This document shows, piece after piece, positions 51,746-60,923 of a DNA stretch of 64,000 nt (its first letter is position 1; each line of letters starts with the position of its first letter). Source of the stretch: an uncultured Synechococcus sp. (GTDB taxonomy: Bacteria > Cyanobacteriota > Cyanobacteriia > Phormidesmidales > Phormidesmidaceae); assembly GCA_937911865.1 (NCBI GenBank), contig CALDSK010000166.1:1-64000 (forward strand). The letters run 5' to 3'. Under the pieces are notes generated by a model. That model searched no databases and was not told the DNA's origin. It was given only the letters and a program-made list of their open reading frames with translations. Position numbers and translations under genes: made by a program.

Positions 51746-52186
51746 ATGGCGCTCTCAGTAGGCACCAAAGCTCCCAACTTTAGCTCCACCGACGATCAAG
51801 GAAACAGCGTTTCCCTCGCTGATTATGCGGGTAAAACAGTTATCGTCTACTTCTATCCTAAAGATGATACCCCTGGCTGCACCAAGCAAGCCTCTAGCTT
51901 CCGCGACGCTTACAGCGACTATCAGGGAAAAGACATTGTTGTTCTTGGCGTCAGCATGGACGACGAGACTTCTCATAAAGCCTTCAAAGAGAAATTCGAC
52001 CTGCCATTTCCTTTAATTGTAGATACCGACGGCTCCATCACCAAGGCTTTCGATGTAGAAGGTGGCGGCTACGCAAAGCGAGTAACTTTTGTGATTGACG
52101 GCGACGGAAAAATCACAAAAGTATACGACAGCATCAATACCGAAACCCATGCAACCGATATTCTGTCAGATCTAGGACTGTCGTAA
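51746..52186 (+). CDS. Peroxiredoxin of the BCP/PrxQ family, one-cysteine form
   Basis: This 146-residue thioredoxin-fold peroxidase reduces hydrogen peroxide and alkyl peroxides. The peroxidatic Cys45 is in D-D-T-P-G-C-T-K-Q-A-S. In most BCP/PrxQ proteins a resolving Cys follows five residues later. Here that place is Ser50, and Cys45 is the only cysteine in the whole protein. It must therefore work as a one-Cys enzyme recycled by an outside thiol. The rest is typical (Y-F-Y-P-K-D, V-L-G-V-S-M-D, P-L-I-V-D-T-D-G, G-Y-A-K-R-V-T-F-V-I-D). No signal peptide. It ends near a long hairpin. Confidence 0.92.
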   Translation: MALSVGTKAPNFSSTDDQGNSVSLADYAGKTVIVYFYPKDDTPGCTKQASSFRDAYSDYQGKDIVVLGVSMDDETSHKAFKEKFDLPFPLIVDTDGSITKAFDVEGGGYAKRVTFVIDGDGKITKVYDSINTETHATDILSDLGLS

Positions 52187-52200
52187 AAAACCAAGAAATT

Positions 52201-52256
52201 CACCTTGTGACTAGGTGCCTAAACCCTCTCGGGAGGGAGCACCTAGTCACGAGGTG
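52201..52256. terminator. Long nested hairpin after the peroxiredoxin gene
   Basis: CACCTTGTGACTAGGTGC (52201-52218) pairs with GCACCTAGTCACGAGGTG (52239-52256), 18 bp with one G-U pair. Inside it CCCTC (52224-52228) pairs with GAGGG (52233-52237). No T-run follows, but the stem is very stable and 14 bp after the stop codon. It may end the transcript or be a DNA palindrome element. Confidence 0.65.
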
Positions 52257-52303
52257 AGTCGTAAACGCAGCTGCCCACCGACCTATTTCCAGCCAGTCTA
52301 CTC

Positions 52304-53395
52304 ATGCCTCAAAAAGTTCTCGTCATCGGCGGCAGTGGACGCATCGGTCGCAGCGCTGCCAATGACGTCCTTAAACACACCACTGCGCAGGTCACCATCA
52401 CTGGTCGAAGCCCAGAACTTTCTAAGAATGCAAAAGCACAATCAAACCGTACATACCAGTCTTTAGAGCTAACCGATGAGGCAGCGGTAGAAAAAGCGAT
52501 CACAGCCCACGACCTAATCATCCACTGTGCGGGTCCCTTCCGCAGCCGCAATCACCATGTCCTAAGCACCTGCATTGCCCAAGGCAAGCCTTACATCGAC
52601 GTCGCCGATAGCCCAGACTACGTCAACCAGGCGTTGAAATATCGCGAACAGGCACAGGCCGCAGGGGTCACAGCAGTTATTAGCACAGGCATTTTCCCAG
52701 GCATATCAGGCAGCATGGTGCGCCAGGGCGTAGAACAGCTAGACAAAGCTAAAAGCGTTCATCTCAGCTACCTGGTAGCAGGCTCGGGCGGCGCGGGGGT
52801 CACCGTCATGCGCACCACATTTATTGAGCTGCAAACGCCGTTCATGTCCAAAATTAACGGTCGCTGGCAAGCCATCGATCCTTACAGCCAAAGGGAAGTA
52901 CTAGAGTTTCCCCGCTACGGCAAAGGCGGCGTGTACTGGTTCAACACAGTCGAAGCCCTCACCGTCGCCGATACCTTTCCCCAGCTCAAAACCATTGTCA
53001 CCAAGTTCGGTTCCGTGCCCGACTACTACAACCGCATGACCTGGCTAATGGCTCGTCTGCCCAAATCCGTCCTCAAAAATTCGGCATTAATTGAATCGGT
53101 CTCACAAATCAGCTACCGCATGACGCAAGTAACCGATCCTAAAACGGGCGTCGGCATTGCCATGCGAATGCAGATTGATGGTGAAAAAGACGGCAAAGCC
53201 GCGTCTTATCTAGCCACCTTTGACCATGAAGACACGGCTTTTTGTGCAGGCTGTGGCACAGGATCTATCGCCCAGCTCATCCTTTCAAATCAGCTCGCAA
53301 AACCCGGCGTATGGGCCGTCGAGCAAATTCTTAGCACCGAGCAGTTTGAAACTACGCTCGCGCAAAGGCAGCTGGTCGTTCAAGCACACCTGTAA
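52304..53395 (+). CDS. Saccharopine dehydrogenase-like NAD(P)-binding oxidoreductase
   Basis: This 363-residue protein has an N-terminal Rossmann domain V-L-V-I-G-G-S-G-R-I-G-R-S and T-I-T-G-R-S. It also has the family pattern H-C-A-G-P-F-R and Y-I-D-V-A-D-S-P-D-Y-V, then S-T-G-I-F-P-G-I-S-G. This is the saccharopine dehydrogenase / trans-acting enoyl reductase type. The fold binds NADP(H). Lysine metabolism is not implied, since many cyanobacterial members have unknown substrates. The gene stands 118 bp after the peroxiredoxin gene, with a strong hairpin between, so it is probably a separate transcript. Confidence 0.83.
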   Translation: MPQKVLVIGGSGRIGRSAANDVLKHTTAQVTITGRSPELSKNAKAQSNRTYQSLELTDEAAVEKAITAHDLIIHCAGPFRSRNHHVLSTCIAQGKPYIDVADSPDYVNQALKYREQAQAAGVTAVISTGIFPGISGSMVRQGVEQLDKAKSVHLSYLVAGSGGAGVTVMRTTFIELQTPFMSKINGRWQAIDPYSQREVLEFPRYGKGGVYWFNTVEALTVADTFPQLKTIVTKFGSVPDYYNRMTWLMARLPKSVLKNSALIESVSQISYRMTQVTDPKTGVGIAMRMQIDGEKDGKAASYLATFDHEDTAFCAGCGTGSIAQLILSNQLAKPGVWAVEQILSTEQFETTLAQRQLVVQAHL

Positions 53396-53403
53396 AAATT
53401 TAT

Positions 53404-53766
53404 TTAAGCGGCAGCCCCTAGAATGCCAGTCGCCGCCAAAATCTTGAAAAGAACGCTGTTAATCACAGTGACGCCTAAGGCACCGATCAACGCGCTCATC
53501 ACGCCCCAGCGCAATCTGAAGCCTTGGACTAAGAAGGCAGCTATGCCAAACAGTATGGTGTTGCCGATCAAAAACACGAGCCCTAAAGAAAAAATGTTTA
53601 GAAGCGCGCTATTCAAAAACCATCCGGTCAGGCCATTGAGTAACCCAAACACCAGCGCAGCGATACCGGCCTTACCGAAGTCATCGGCCTCAATGCCTGT
53701 AGGTAACTTGGTCAAAATAATGAAGCTAATCGTGGTGACAATCCAGGTAATAATCAGTCCAACCAT
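53404..53766 (-). CDS. Phage holin family 4-type small membrane protein
   Basis: This 120-residue protein has four hydrophobic helices and almost no loops, as in the DUF360/phage-holin-4 family: L-I-I-T-W-I-V-T-T-I-S-F-I-I-L, G-I-A-A-L-V-F-G-L-L-N, L-V-F-L-I-G-N-T-I-L-F and V-T-V-I-N-S-V-L. The family is widespread on bacterial chromosomes and usually not tied to a prophage. There are no phage genes near this one. ATG 53766 has an excellent AAGGAG 8 bases upstream, while the longer TTG start does not. The role in cyanobacteria is unknown. Confidence 0.8.
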   Translation of the reverse strand: MVGLIITWIVTTISFIILTKLPTGIEADDFGKAGIAALVFGLLNGLTGWFLNSALLNIFSLGLVFLIGNTILFGIAAFLVQGFRLRWGVMSALIGALGVTVINSVLFKILAATGILGAAA

Positions 53767-53872
53767 GGTCAAGGCTCCTTAGTACAGATTCTTTTAATAC
53801 AGATCTAATAGCTCCGCAGAATCACAGAGACAATTTACCGGGAGTATACCAGATGGTTTCAAACAAACACCG

Positions 53873-54544
53873 CTATCTTCCTACTAGGCGCTGACGATAG
53901 TACTGCCTAAGCCGAGCTTGGAAATTACGCCAGTGATAAAAAAGGTCATCGGCATCTAGTGTGAACACCTGAGCAGGATGATCTTCTAGCGCGATCGCAA
54001 TCACCCCTTTCTCAATCTGAATGCCCGTCTCCCGATACACCCAATTCACCGCATAGCAGTACGCCGCCACCTGCATACAGTAGTCACCAATCCAATCCAG
54101 CTGCTTCGGCCGCCGCGCTGTCTTCCAATCACATACGCACAGCTCCCCTTCATACACCATCACCGCATCCGGGTAGCCCGCAAACTTCAGCGGATGCCAC
54201 ACGGCCCCTTCCACCAGCAGCACCTCATCAATCTGTGCCAGCACTGGCTCAATCGAATTCCAAAAGCCATCTAACCCTTCCGGCAGCTCGTAGGGCTCCT
54301 GCTTCAAGTGCGACTTAATAATCTTATGTATCCGCGTCCCTGAGCGAGAAGAGCGCGTTGTAATTTTTCTCGCTTCGTCTTTACCAATTCTGTCTTGCCA
54401 ATCCCAAAGTCTCTTTTTCTCTTCGTAGGGTTTCGTCGCCGACAAAATGGACGTAATCCCTGGGTAACAGTGACCTTCTATTTCGTAGTGACGCTTTCGA
54501 TTAACCGAAACCTGCTTAGCTTTGTAATACGGCAGTTCGAGCAT
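53873..54544 (-). CDS. PD-(D/E)XK nuclease superfamily protein
   Basis: This 223-residue protein has the PD-(D/E)XK core: A-G-Y-P-D-A-V-M-V-Y (Asp), then L-C-V-C-D-W-K-T-A (Asp and Lys), then the helix Y-C-M-Q-V-A-A-Y-C-Y-A-V with Gln, as in Cas4, RecB and phage-exonuclease-like nucleases. N-terminal Y-P-G-I-T-S-I-L-S and S-G-T-R-I-H-K-I-I also fit. It would cut or degrade DNA with Mg2+. No helicase or cas gene is adjacent. rmuC starts 266 bp away in the opposite direction, so two DNA-processing genes are neighbours. Specific role unknown. Confidence 0.8.
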   Translation of the reverse strand: MLELPYYKAKQVSVNRKRHYEIEGHCYPGITSILSATKPYEEKKRLWDWQDRIGKDEARKITTRSSRSGTRIHKIIKSHLKQEPYELPEGLDGFWNSIEPVLAQIDEVLLVEGAVWHPLKFAGYPDAVMVYEGELCVCDWKTARRPKQLDWIGDYCMQVAAYCYAVNWVYRETGIQIEKGVIAIALEDHPAQVFTLDADDLFYHWRNFQARLRQYYRQRLVGR

Positions 54545-54695
54545 GAATGTATTGATTGTCTATTTCACAGATTGAATTCAGCTGCAAATATCACGAGTGA
54601 GTTGAGTATCGTTTTGATAGTGACTTGAGCTTAGCAGTGCTCAGTCTAACCGGCTTTGAAAGCATTACCATGACGACGGCATTATCTCAGTAGCT

Positions 54696-54753
54696 CTATT
54701 GTGGCTCTGTTTTTCCTATTGTGGCTCTGTTTTTCTATTGTGGCTCTATTTTA
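54696..54753. repeat. Intergenic tandem repeat, 19-20 bp, three copies
   Basis: Units of CTATTGTGGCTCTGTTTTT (54696-54715, 54716-54734, 54735-54753, the last changed) lie in the gap between the divergent PD-(D/E)XK nuclease and rmuC genes, close to the rmuC promoter side. Confidence 0.9.
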
Positions 54754-54810
54754 CTGGTTTTGCCTCACCAACAGTGATAGGGTGCGTTAGTAAGCTTGTA
54801 CCTGTAGACG

Positions 54811-56247
54811 ATGCAATTTCTTTTAGGGCTCTTAGGTGGTGGTGTACTAGGTAGTAGTGCAGTTTGGCTTTTGCTATCGACCAAAATGCAGGCCGTGCGA
54901 GAGAAAACAAAGAACGACCTAATCGCAGACAGAGCCAGCATGGTAGAGCAGCTGCGGGGAAAAGACGAGCGATTAACAGAAATGCGACAGGAAATAGGAG
55001 AACGCGATCGCACCCTAGCCGCTCTCCAAACTCAGCTCACGCAAGCAGCATCTCAAAGCGCCCGCCTCGAAGCCCAGCTCAGCGAGGTCCAACAGCAAAC
55101 TGCCGAAAAGCTCTCCCTCCTCACGACCGCCCAGCAACAGTTTAGCGATACCTTCAAAGCCCTTTCTTCAGAAGCATTGCAGGCGAACAACCAATCTTTC
55201 CTCAAGCTTGCCGAAGAAAACTTGGGCCGATTTCAGACGGCTGCTAAAGGAGATTTAGAGCTCAAACAGCAGGCCATAGAGGAGGTTGTACAGCCGCTGG
55301 CTTCTTCTTTGACCAAAGTAGAAACTTATTTGCAGGGTATAGAAGGACAGAGGGTGGCCGCTTATTCGCAGCTAACAGAACAGATTTCAGCGCTGGCCAG
55401 CAGTCAGGGGCAGCTACAAAAAGAGACTGCGAATTTAGCAAAGGCACTGCGATCGCCTACCGTCAGAGGTCGGTGGGGTGAAATTCAGCTCAAGCGCGTC
55501 GTGGAAATTGCAGGCATGTCCGAACACTGCGACTTTACCCAGCAGGTCACCCAGGTAGAAGGTCTACGCCCCGATATGCTGGTACAGCTGCCCGGACACA
55601 GGCAAATCGTCGTCGATGCCAAAGCGCCACTCTCTTCTTACCTGGCCTCTTTAGAAGCTGTAGATGAGAGCGATCGCACCCAAAAGCTGCGTGACCACGC
55701 CAAACAGGTTCGCCGCCACCTCAGCCAGCTCAGCCAAAAAGCCTACTGGGACCAGTTCCAGCCCACACCTGAATTTGTCGTTCTTTTCCTCCCTGGCGAA
55801 ATCTTTTTTAGCGCCGCGCTCGAACAAGACCCTAGCCTAATAGAAGCCGGCATAGAACAACGAGTCATTCTAGCAACCCCTACTACTCTAATTGCCTTAC
55901 TAAAAGCCGTCTCCTACGGATGGCAGCAGGAAAAAGTCACCGAGAATGCGCAGGAAATCTCTCACTTGGGCCAAGAGCTCTATGATCGCGTACGCACCTT
56001 TGCCAAACATATGCAAAAAATGCGCAAAGGACTAGACACCACAGTCGATAGCTTCAACAAAGCGGTCGGTTCCCTAGAAGGTCGCGTGCTGGTCAGTGCC
56101 AGAAAGCTTCAGGCGCTCGGTGCAGGCAGTGGAGATGAGATTGAAAGCATTGATGGCGTAGAGCGATCGCCCAGGCACTTACAAACAATATCGCTGCCCT
56201 TATCGGAAGCAGATTCCACAGAAATAGCAGCCGATAGCGACAATTAA
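54811..56247 (+). CDS. rmuC: DNA recombination protein RmuC homologue
   Basis: This 478-residue protein has the RmuC layout. One N-terminal membrane helix ([10 protein letters not shown] type) comes first, followed by a long coiled coil (about residues 25-150). The conserved nuclease-like domain contains [14 protein letters not shown], then [17 protein letters not shown] and [12 protein letters not shown]. RmuC limits DNA inversions between short inverted repeats in E. coli, by an unproven mechanism. In a window rich in short repeats this is a sensible neighbour, though any link is inference. It ends with a stem-loop. Confidence 0.92.
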   Translation: MQFLLGLLGGGVLGSSAVWLLLSTKMQAVREKTKNDLIADRASMVEQLRGKDERLTEMRQEIGERDRTLAALQTQLTQAASQSARLEAQLSEVQQQTAEKLSLLTTAQQQFSDTFKALSSEALQANNQSFLKLAEENLGRFQTAAKGDLELKQQAIEEVVQPLASSLTKVETYLQGIEGQRVAAYSQLTEQISALASSQGQLQKETANLAKALRSPTVRGRWGEIQLKRVVEIAGMSEHCDFTQQVTQVEGLRPDMLVQLPGHRQIVVDAKAPLSSYLASLEAVDESDRTQKLRDHAKQVRRHLSQLSQKAYWDQFQPTPEFVVLFLPGEIFFSAALEQDPSLIEAGIEQRVILATPTTLIALLKAVSYGWQQEKVTENAQEISHLGQELYDRVRTFAKHMQKMRKGLDTTVDSFNKAVGSLEGRVLVSARKLQALGAGSGDEIESIDGVERSPRHLQTISLPLSEADSTEIAADSDN

Positions 56248-56258
56248 TCAGAAACAGA

Positions 56259-56297
56259 AAAGGACTGCACCCGACTAAAGTCAAAGTACAGTCCTTT
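56259..56297. terminator. Terminator between convergent rmuC and the repeat membrane protein
   Basis: AAAGGACTG (56259-56267) pairs with CAGTCCTTT (56289-56297), with a small GACT/AGTC stem in the loop. On the minus strand it is followed by TTCTGTTTCTG, moderately T-rich. On the plus strand the stem itself ends in TTT. It may serve both genes. Confidence 0.65.
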
Positions 56298-56359
56298 CCA
56301 AAAACGAGCCGTCCAAAAGCTAAAGATAACAACAACTCACGCTAGCTCATAAGACAGCC

Positions 56360-59300
56360 TTACAAAACAGCCCATAGTCCGCCACAGGCCGCAGCGATCG
56401 CAGATATCAAAGCCGTACCAAACAGCCACCAGGCAGCGGCTTCAGCCGCAGTCTTCGTATCTTCTATCTGCTGCTGAGTCTGAGCTTTCATCGCACTCAG
56501 ACGACTCTCTACCTGACGCTCAACGCTTTGAGCTTTTCTTAGCACGCTCTCTTTAGCGGACTCTACCTGTTCAATCACTCGGTGAGCATCTCGCTCAGAG
56601 ATTTTGTCGTGAGAGGTCACTAGCGCCATCAGCGTATTGCGATCAAACTGAGAGAGTCTATCACTCATCGCACTAAAGCCAGCCTGCGGGTCGTCCATCA
56701 TGATTTGGACATCACGCTTAATACCGTAGTAATCAAGCTCAGGACGCTCTAGAGACTGTAAATAATCACGAATCTTCGCAAAGATACGATCAATTGTTGT
56801 CTCTACGCTGCGCTGAACGCTACGAATTTGACCCGTAATCTGATGACGAACATCAGCCACTTGACCCACGACAGCTTTCGCTTCTTCTTCGCTCATATCC
56901 GACCGTTGAGAGAGCAGAGCCACTACCGTCGTATCATCCATCTGAGCGACCCGGTCAGCTAGCCTACTAGCACCCAGCTTAGGATCGTTCAACAGCGTCT
57001 GCACATCGCGCTTAATGCCAGAAGGATTTAGCTCCTGCTTATCGGTATTGCGCAAGTAGTCTGCTAGGGCAGTCTGGAAGGACATCGCTTGAGACGTGGC
57101 CCCCGATTGAGTACGACGAGCCAGACGGCGCGGCGCTCCGACAATGCCCTGGATAGTAGAGAGCAGACTGTCAATCGTCTGATTCACTTCATCAGCGCTG
57201 AGGTCATCACGCTGAGCCAGCAATTGCACCAGTGTGTCACGGTCCATCTTCGAGAGTCTAAAGCGAATCGCCTGTGCGCCAGCCTTAGGATGCTCCAGCA
57301 GCTTCTGCAGGTCACGCTTGATACCCTTAGGGCTCAGCTCAGGCTTACCGGTGCTACGCAAGTACTCAGCAATCACACTGGTCGCCTCATCGTACTTAGC
57401 TTGCGCCTTATGGCTCACTTTCGCAGGTGCCTGCATAGCCGCGTTCCAGTTGTCCTCTACAGAAGTCACAACAGAATCCACATCCTGCTCAGAAAACTCA
57501 GGTCGCTGGGAGAGCAGCTTTACAAGCGTATTACGGTCAAACTGAGCCACTCGGCCACGTACCCGACTAATGCCTTCGTCAGGCTCATTCAGCAAAGCTT
57601 TCAAATCGCGCTTAATACCCTCAGGGCTTAACTCACTGCGCCCCGTGTTGCGCAAGTAGTCTTCTATCGACTGCTGCTGCTGCTGCAAACGCACCTTCGC
57701 TGCCTTCTCAACCCCTTCAGCATCTGCAATAACTCGCTGAGCCAGCTGAGCGTACTTCTCGGCAAGCTCGTGCGCTTGCACATCGTTCCGCGTCACCAAG
57801 AACTGACGAATATAGTCTGCATTAATAGACTTCAGGCGCTCTCTAAGCAGTGACGATTCTAGCGGCTCGTTCTCAAAAATAGAGCGGAAGGCGTCTTCGC
57901 CCATCTCTGAGGAGAGTTCACTGGCAGGAGAGAATTTGAAAAAGCTCTGTAAGTAGCCGTAAATTCGCTTCTCGCTGGTAACCGCTTCCACCTCTGTCAC
58001 AGTTTTCAGAACAGTCTGTCTGACAATTTCTAGGCGCGTGCTGATGTTTTTAATCTCATCTTGCGTGAGCATTCCGCGCGACGAGAGCACATCAGAAAAG
58101 GTCTTGCGGCCAAAGCCAGCTAGCTGCTCACGCATTTGAGTAGCATCTGCTTCCGAGTCGTATAGAACATTGCGGAAAACGTCTTCTAGCTGAGGAGACT
58201 TGAGCTCGCCAATGTAAGCGTGGTGCAGATAGTTCTCTGCATCTAACTTAATAGTGTTGTCACGACCTGGGATTGCCTCTGTCAAAGATTGTGGTGCAGC
58301 GTCAGACACCTGACCAGAAATCTCACGTTGAGCATCGTTGATCTGGGAGAGCAGCTTGTTGGCATCCATCTCAGGCAAATCTACTTTGCCAAGTATCATG
58401 CCACCAACAGAACTTAAAGTTTGCGCTGCCACTCGCTGTAGCGGTCCTGAGCGATCGCCACTATCACTGCTACTGCTGCCGCTAGTGCTACCATCGCGCC
58501 GCTTCAGCTCTTTTACCAGCTTACCGAGTTGCTCACTGAGCCCTTCAGTAGCAAGCTGGCCACCGGTAGCAGTCGCAACAAAGGCCATTAACTCGTTTAA
58601 GGTGCTATTACCGCTGCTGCCAGTACTCTTTTCCCAAACACCGTGCAGGCGCTTAGAAATTCGCTTTACTTCTTCGCGAGAGAGATCGGTGCGATCGCTC
58701 AACAGTTTCTCAAACGCCTGTCCATCGACAGAAGGCAGCATACCGCCATCATTCTTCAGCAAATCAGACTCACTGATCAACCGCTCAAACTCTTGTTCAA
58801 CCGAAGCAACATCAATCTCAGCCGACTTCAAACTGCCAATATAATCTTGCAGTGTCTCTTGAATACCGCTGACATCAAGCGTGCCAGAAAGCTCGCGACG
58901 AATAGCCGCTGCCGCTGCCTCAGCGGTCTGAACGACTTGGTCACTAGCTGTTTTTGCACCTAACGCCGCCGTAGCCGTGCCCATAATGGTTTGAAAACCA
59001 TTGGTCGCTGACTTCACAACAGAGCCCACCAATGAGCCCACTGCCGTAGAGCTAAACCAAACCAGCAGCGTAAAGTAAGTAGCCCAAATCACCAAGCCAA
59101 CAATAGCGCCCGTCCAGGGGTCGGCGTAGCGAAGAATCTTTACGGCCATAAAGCAAGCCGCTAGTAACGCTAAGCTGACCGTAACCAGCGTCCATACTCC
59201 AAAGGCAATACCAATTTTTTTAATGCCCGATCCACCAGAGCTGCTATCTGAGCTACTGGTACTAGAGTTACTAGAGTGAGCGACATAAGAAACCCCAGCC

Positions 59301-59500
59301 GCCATAGACAGGTTAGTAAACAGCAGCTGAAAGCCAAAGGCCAACAGTACACCTGACAGAAGAGAAACAAAGAAGGGCACCTCAACAACAGGCGTGACAG
59401 GTTCGCTGACAATCACAGTATCAACCTGAGCAAGCCATTGCGGCATCCCATGAAAAATATATGTGCTCGTGGCCATCAACAGGCCTTCGTAAAATTCCAT
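56360..59500 (-). CDS. Large membrane protein with tandem repeats of about 100 residues, unknown function
   Basis: This 1046-residue protein has three N-terminal transmembrane helices (about residues 42-62, 98-122, 132-152), a long Ser-rich then helical soluble part and one C-terminal helix (last 25 residues). The soluble part contains at least four clear repeats with the centre G-I-K-R-D, at residues about 628, 726, 828 and 926. Each has Y-L-R-N-T-type and E-L-S-P ahead, and an F-D-R-N-T-L-V-x-L-L-S-Q-R-type tail. Two or three weaker copies precede them. The repeats resemble helical bundles, not any enzyme. I do not recognise a characterised family. Similar proteins appear to be conserved in cyanobacteria. 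Confidence 0.75.
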   Translation of the reverse strand: MEFYEGLLMATSTYIFHGMPQWLAQVDTVIVSEPVTPVVEVPFFVSLLSGVLLAFGFQLLFTNLSMAAGVSYVAHSSNSSTSSSDSSSGGSGIKKIGIAFGVWTLVTVSLALLAACFMAVKILRYADPWTGAIVGLVIWATYFTLLVWFSSTAVGSLVGSVVKSATNGFQTIMGTATAALGAKTASDQVVQTAEAAAAAIRRELSGTLDVSGIQETLQDYIGSLKSAEIDVASVEQEFERLISESDLLKNDGGMLPSVDGQAFEKLLSDRTDLSREEVKRISKRLHGVWEKSTGSSGNSTLNELMAFVATATGGQLATEGLSEQLGKLVKELKRRDGSTSGSSSSDSGDRSGPLQRVAAQTLSSVGGMILGKVDLPEMDANKLLSQINDAQREISGQVSDAAPQSLTEAIPGRDNTIKLDAENYLHHAYIGELKSPQLEDVFRNVLYDSEADATQMREQLAGFGRKTFSDVLSSRGMLTQDEIKNISTRLEIVRQTVLKTVTEVEAVTSEKRIYGYLQSFFKFSPASELSSEMGEDAFRSIFENEPLESSLLRERLKSINADYIRQFLVTRNDVQAHELAEKYAQLAQRVIADAEGVEKAAKVRLQQQQQSIEDYLRNTGRSELSPEGIKRDLKALLNEPDEGISRVRGRVAQFDRNTLVKLLSQRPEFSEQDVDSVVTSVEDNWNAAMQAPAKVSHKAQAKYDEATSVIAEYLRSTGKPELSPKGIKRDLQKLLEHPKAGAQAIRFRLSKMDRDTLVQLLAQRDDLSADEVNQTIDSLLSTIQGIVGAPRRLARRTQSGATSQAMSFQTALADYLRNTDKQELNPSGIKRDVQTLLNDPKLGASRLADRVAQMDDTTVVALLSQRSDMSEEEAKAVVGQVADVRHQITGQIRSVQRSVETTIDRIFAKIRDYLQSLERPELDYYGIKRDVQIMMDDPQAGFSAMSDRLSQFDRNTLMALVTSHDKISERDAHRVIEQVESAKESVLRKAQSVERQVESRLSAMKAQTQQQIEDTKTAAEAAAWWLFGTALISAIAAACGGLWAVL

Positions 59501-59822
59501 AGCGGCGTATCTCTTTAGATTCGTTTAAATAGAGTTCAACTACTATTAAGCCGCCTACCCGCACCAATATTCCTCTCCCACAGGAGAGAGGCCATTGAGC
59601 AAAATAAATACCATTACAGCCAACACTCTCTCTTTTGGTAGAGCACGACAATTTTTAGGCCGTTGAAATACCGTAGCGCCACTACAAAAGAGCCGTTAAC
59701 CTGTCCAAAAAGGACTAAATCAACGGCTCCTGGCATCGGGGGTTAGAGATATCTTTGATCGCACATCAACACAGCGATACGCCTACAGCGGAAAGCTTCG
59801 AAAGACGCTTCCCGTCACAGAT
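59501..59822. other. Intergenic region of 322 bp between two leftward genes
   Basis: It should carry the promoter of the large repeat protein and the end of the yihY transcript. The terminator at 59690-59729 is the only element I can support. A CTCTCCCACAGGAGAG palindrome (59572-59587) is also visible. Confidence 0.5.
59690..59729 (-). terminator. Intrinsic terminator downstream of the YihY/BrkB gene
   Basis: GAGCCGTT (59690-59697) pairs with AACGGCTC (59722-59729), with an inner GTCC/GGAC stem. Read leftward, the second arm is followed by TTTT, the usual intrinsic terminator form, about 95 bases after the stop of the gene that ends at 59823. Confidence 0.72.
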
Positions 59823-60815
59823 TTAAGAAGATCTCATCCTCTTCTGTTGAGCTTTATATTCAGAACGCGTTTGAGGCAAGTTATCACCTTCAGACGATCC
59901 GTCTGCGCCCTTTTCTAACGCGGTTGCATCAGCGGCAAACTTCGCGTGCTTGTCTGGACGAATCACCGAGCCAAAACGATTGGCATAGACCTGTGTGAAT
60001 TCCGCACCAAACAACAGAATCTGAGCAGAGTAATAAATCCACAGCAGTAGGACAACAAATGAACCTGCCGCACCATAGGCAGAAGCCACGCTACTATTGC
60101 CCAGATACAGACCAATTAGCGACTTACCAATCGTAAAGAGCAACGCTGTCATCACCGCGCCCACTTGAACATCGCGCCAGCTGATTTTGGCATCGGGAAG
60201 AATCTTGTAAATCAAAGCAAACAGCAGCGTAATAATGCCAAAAGAAATAGCCGCGTTTAGGATTCGCCAGCCGAAATCCCAGCCGAGCAATATATCCCCA
60301 AACACACTGCTCACAGCTGAAAGTCCAGCGCTTAGCATTAATGACACCAACAGCAAAAATCCGATTACCAGCACCATGCCAAATGAAAGCAAGCGATCGC
60401 GTAGCAAACTCCAAATAACCCGTTTTTGTCCTTCTACCTTTTTAGGCACCACGTTCCATACGGTATTCAGCGCATCTTGCAGCTGAATAAACAAACCCGA
60501 CGCCCCCACAACCAATAAACCTACACTAATTATCGTGGCCCAAAACCCATCGCTGCTCTGACTTCTACTGCTCAGCATTTCCTGCACCAGCTGAGCACCG
60601 TTATCACCCAGTAGCCCTTGTATCTGCTCAATGATGCGATCTTGTACCGTACTCTGCTCAAACAAGAAGCTAGCAACCGCAATCACAATCACTAAAACAG
60701 GTGCCAGAGAAAATGTTGTGTAATAGGCCAATGCAGCGGCAAGCCGAGAGACCTTGTCACGCTGCCATTCAGTCACCGTCTGCTTTAAAAGAGAAAAGAA
60801 TACAGAAAAAGACAT
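59823..60815 (-). CDS. YihY/virulence factor BrkB family membrane protein
   Basis: This 330-residue protein has about six membrane helices. Family marks are A-A-A-L-A-Y-Y-T-T-F-S-L-A-P (residues about 26-39), the loop with V-W-N-V-V-P, and the end of the helical part S-A-Q-I-L-L-F-G-A-E-F-T-Q-V-Y-A. A charged C-terminal tail follows. The family was once called ribonuclease BN, but that activity belongs to another protein. It is now seen as a transporter or envelope protein of unclear role. It is downstream of a response regulator gene, separated by a terminator, so probably a separate unit. Confidence 0.87.
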   Translation of the reverse strand: MSFSVFFSLLKQTVTEWQRDKVSRLAAALAYYTTFSLAPVLVIVIAVASFLFEQSTVQDRIIEQIQGLLGDNGAQLVQEMLSSRSQSSDGFWATIISVGLLVVGASGLFIQLQDALNTVWNVVPKKVEGQKRVIWSLLRDRLLSFGMVLVIGFLLLVSLMLSAGLSAVSSVFGDILLGWDFGWRILNAAISFGIITLLFALIYKILPDAKISWRDVQVGAVMTALLFTIGKSLIGLYLGNSSVASAYGAAGSFVVLLLWIYYSAQILLFGAEFTQVYANRFGSVIRPDKHAKFAADATALEKGADGSSEGDNLPQTRSEYKAQQKRMRSS

Positions 60816-60848
60816 AGGTTCTTAAAGGCGAAATAGAAATTCTAAAAA

Positions 60849-60872
60849 AGGCAATCCTCACGCGGATTGCCT
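60849..60872 (-). terminator. Intrinsic terminator of the response regulator gene
   Basis: AGGCAATCC (60849-60857) pairs perfectly with GGATTGCCT (60864-60872). Read leftward, the hairpin is followed at once by six T. It lies 52 bases past the response regulator stop. Confidence 0.85.
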
Positions 60873-60923
60873 ATGAAGCTGTATAAGAATTTGGAGAATT
60901 GATGGTTGCTATGGGGCCATTGG

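Noticed and set aside
53404..53766. Prophage remnant suggested by a holin-like protein
   Set aside because: No integrase, structural, lysis or att sequences are nearby, and this holin family is common on chromosomes without phages.
53423..53782. Rightward 119-codon frame opposite the holin-like gene
   Set aside because: The leftward frame has four membrane helices and a strong AAGGAG site. The rightward one is its shadow.
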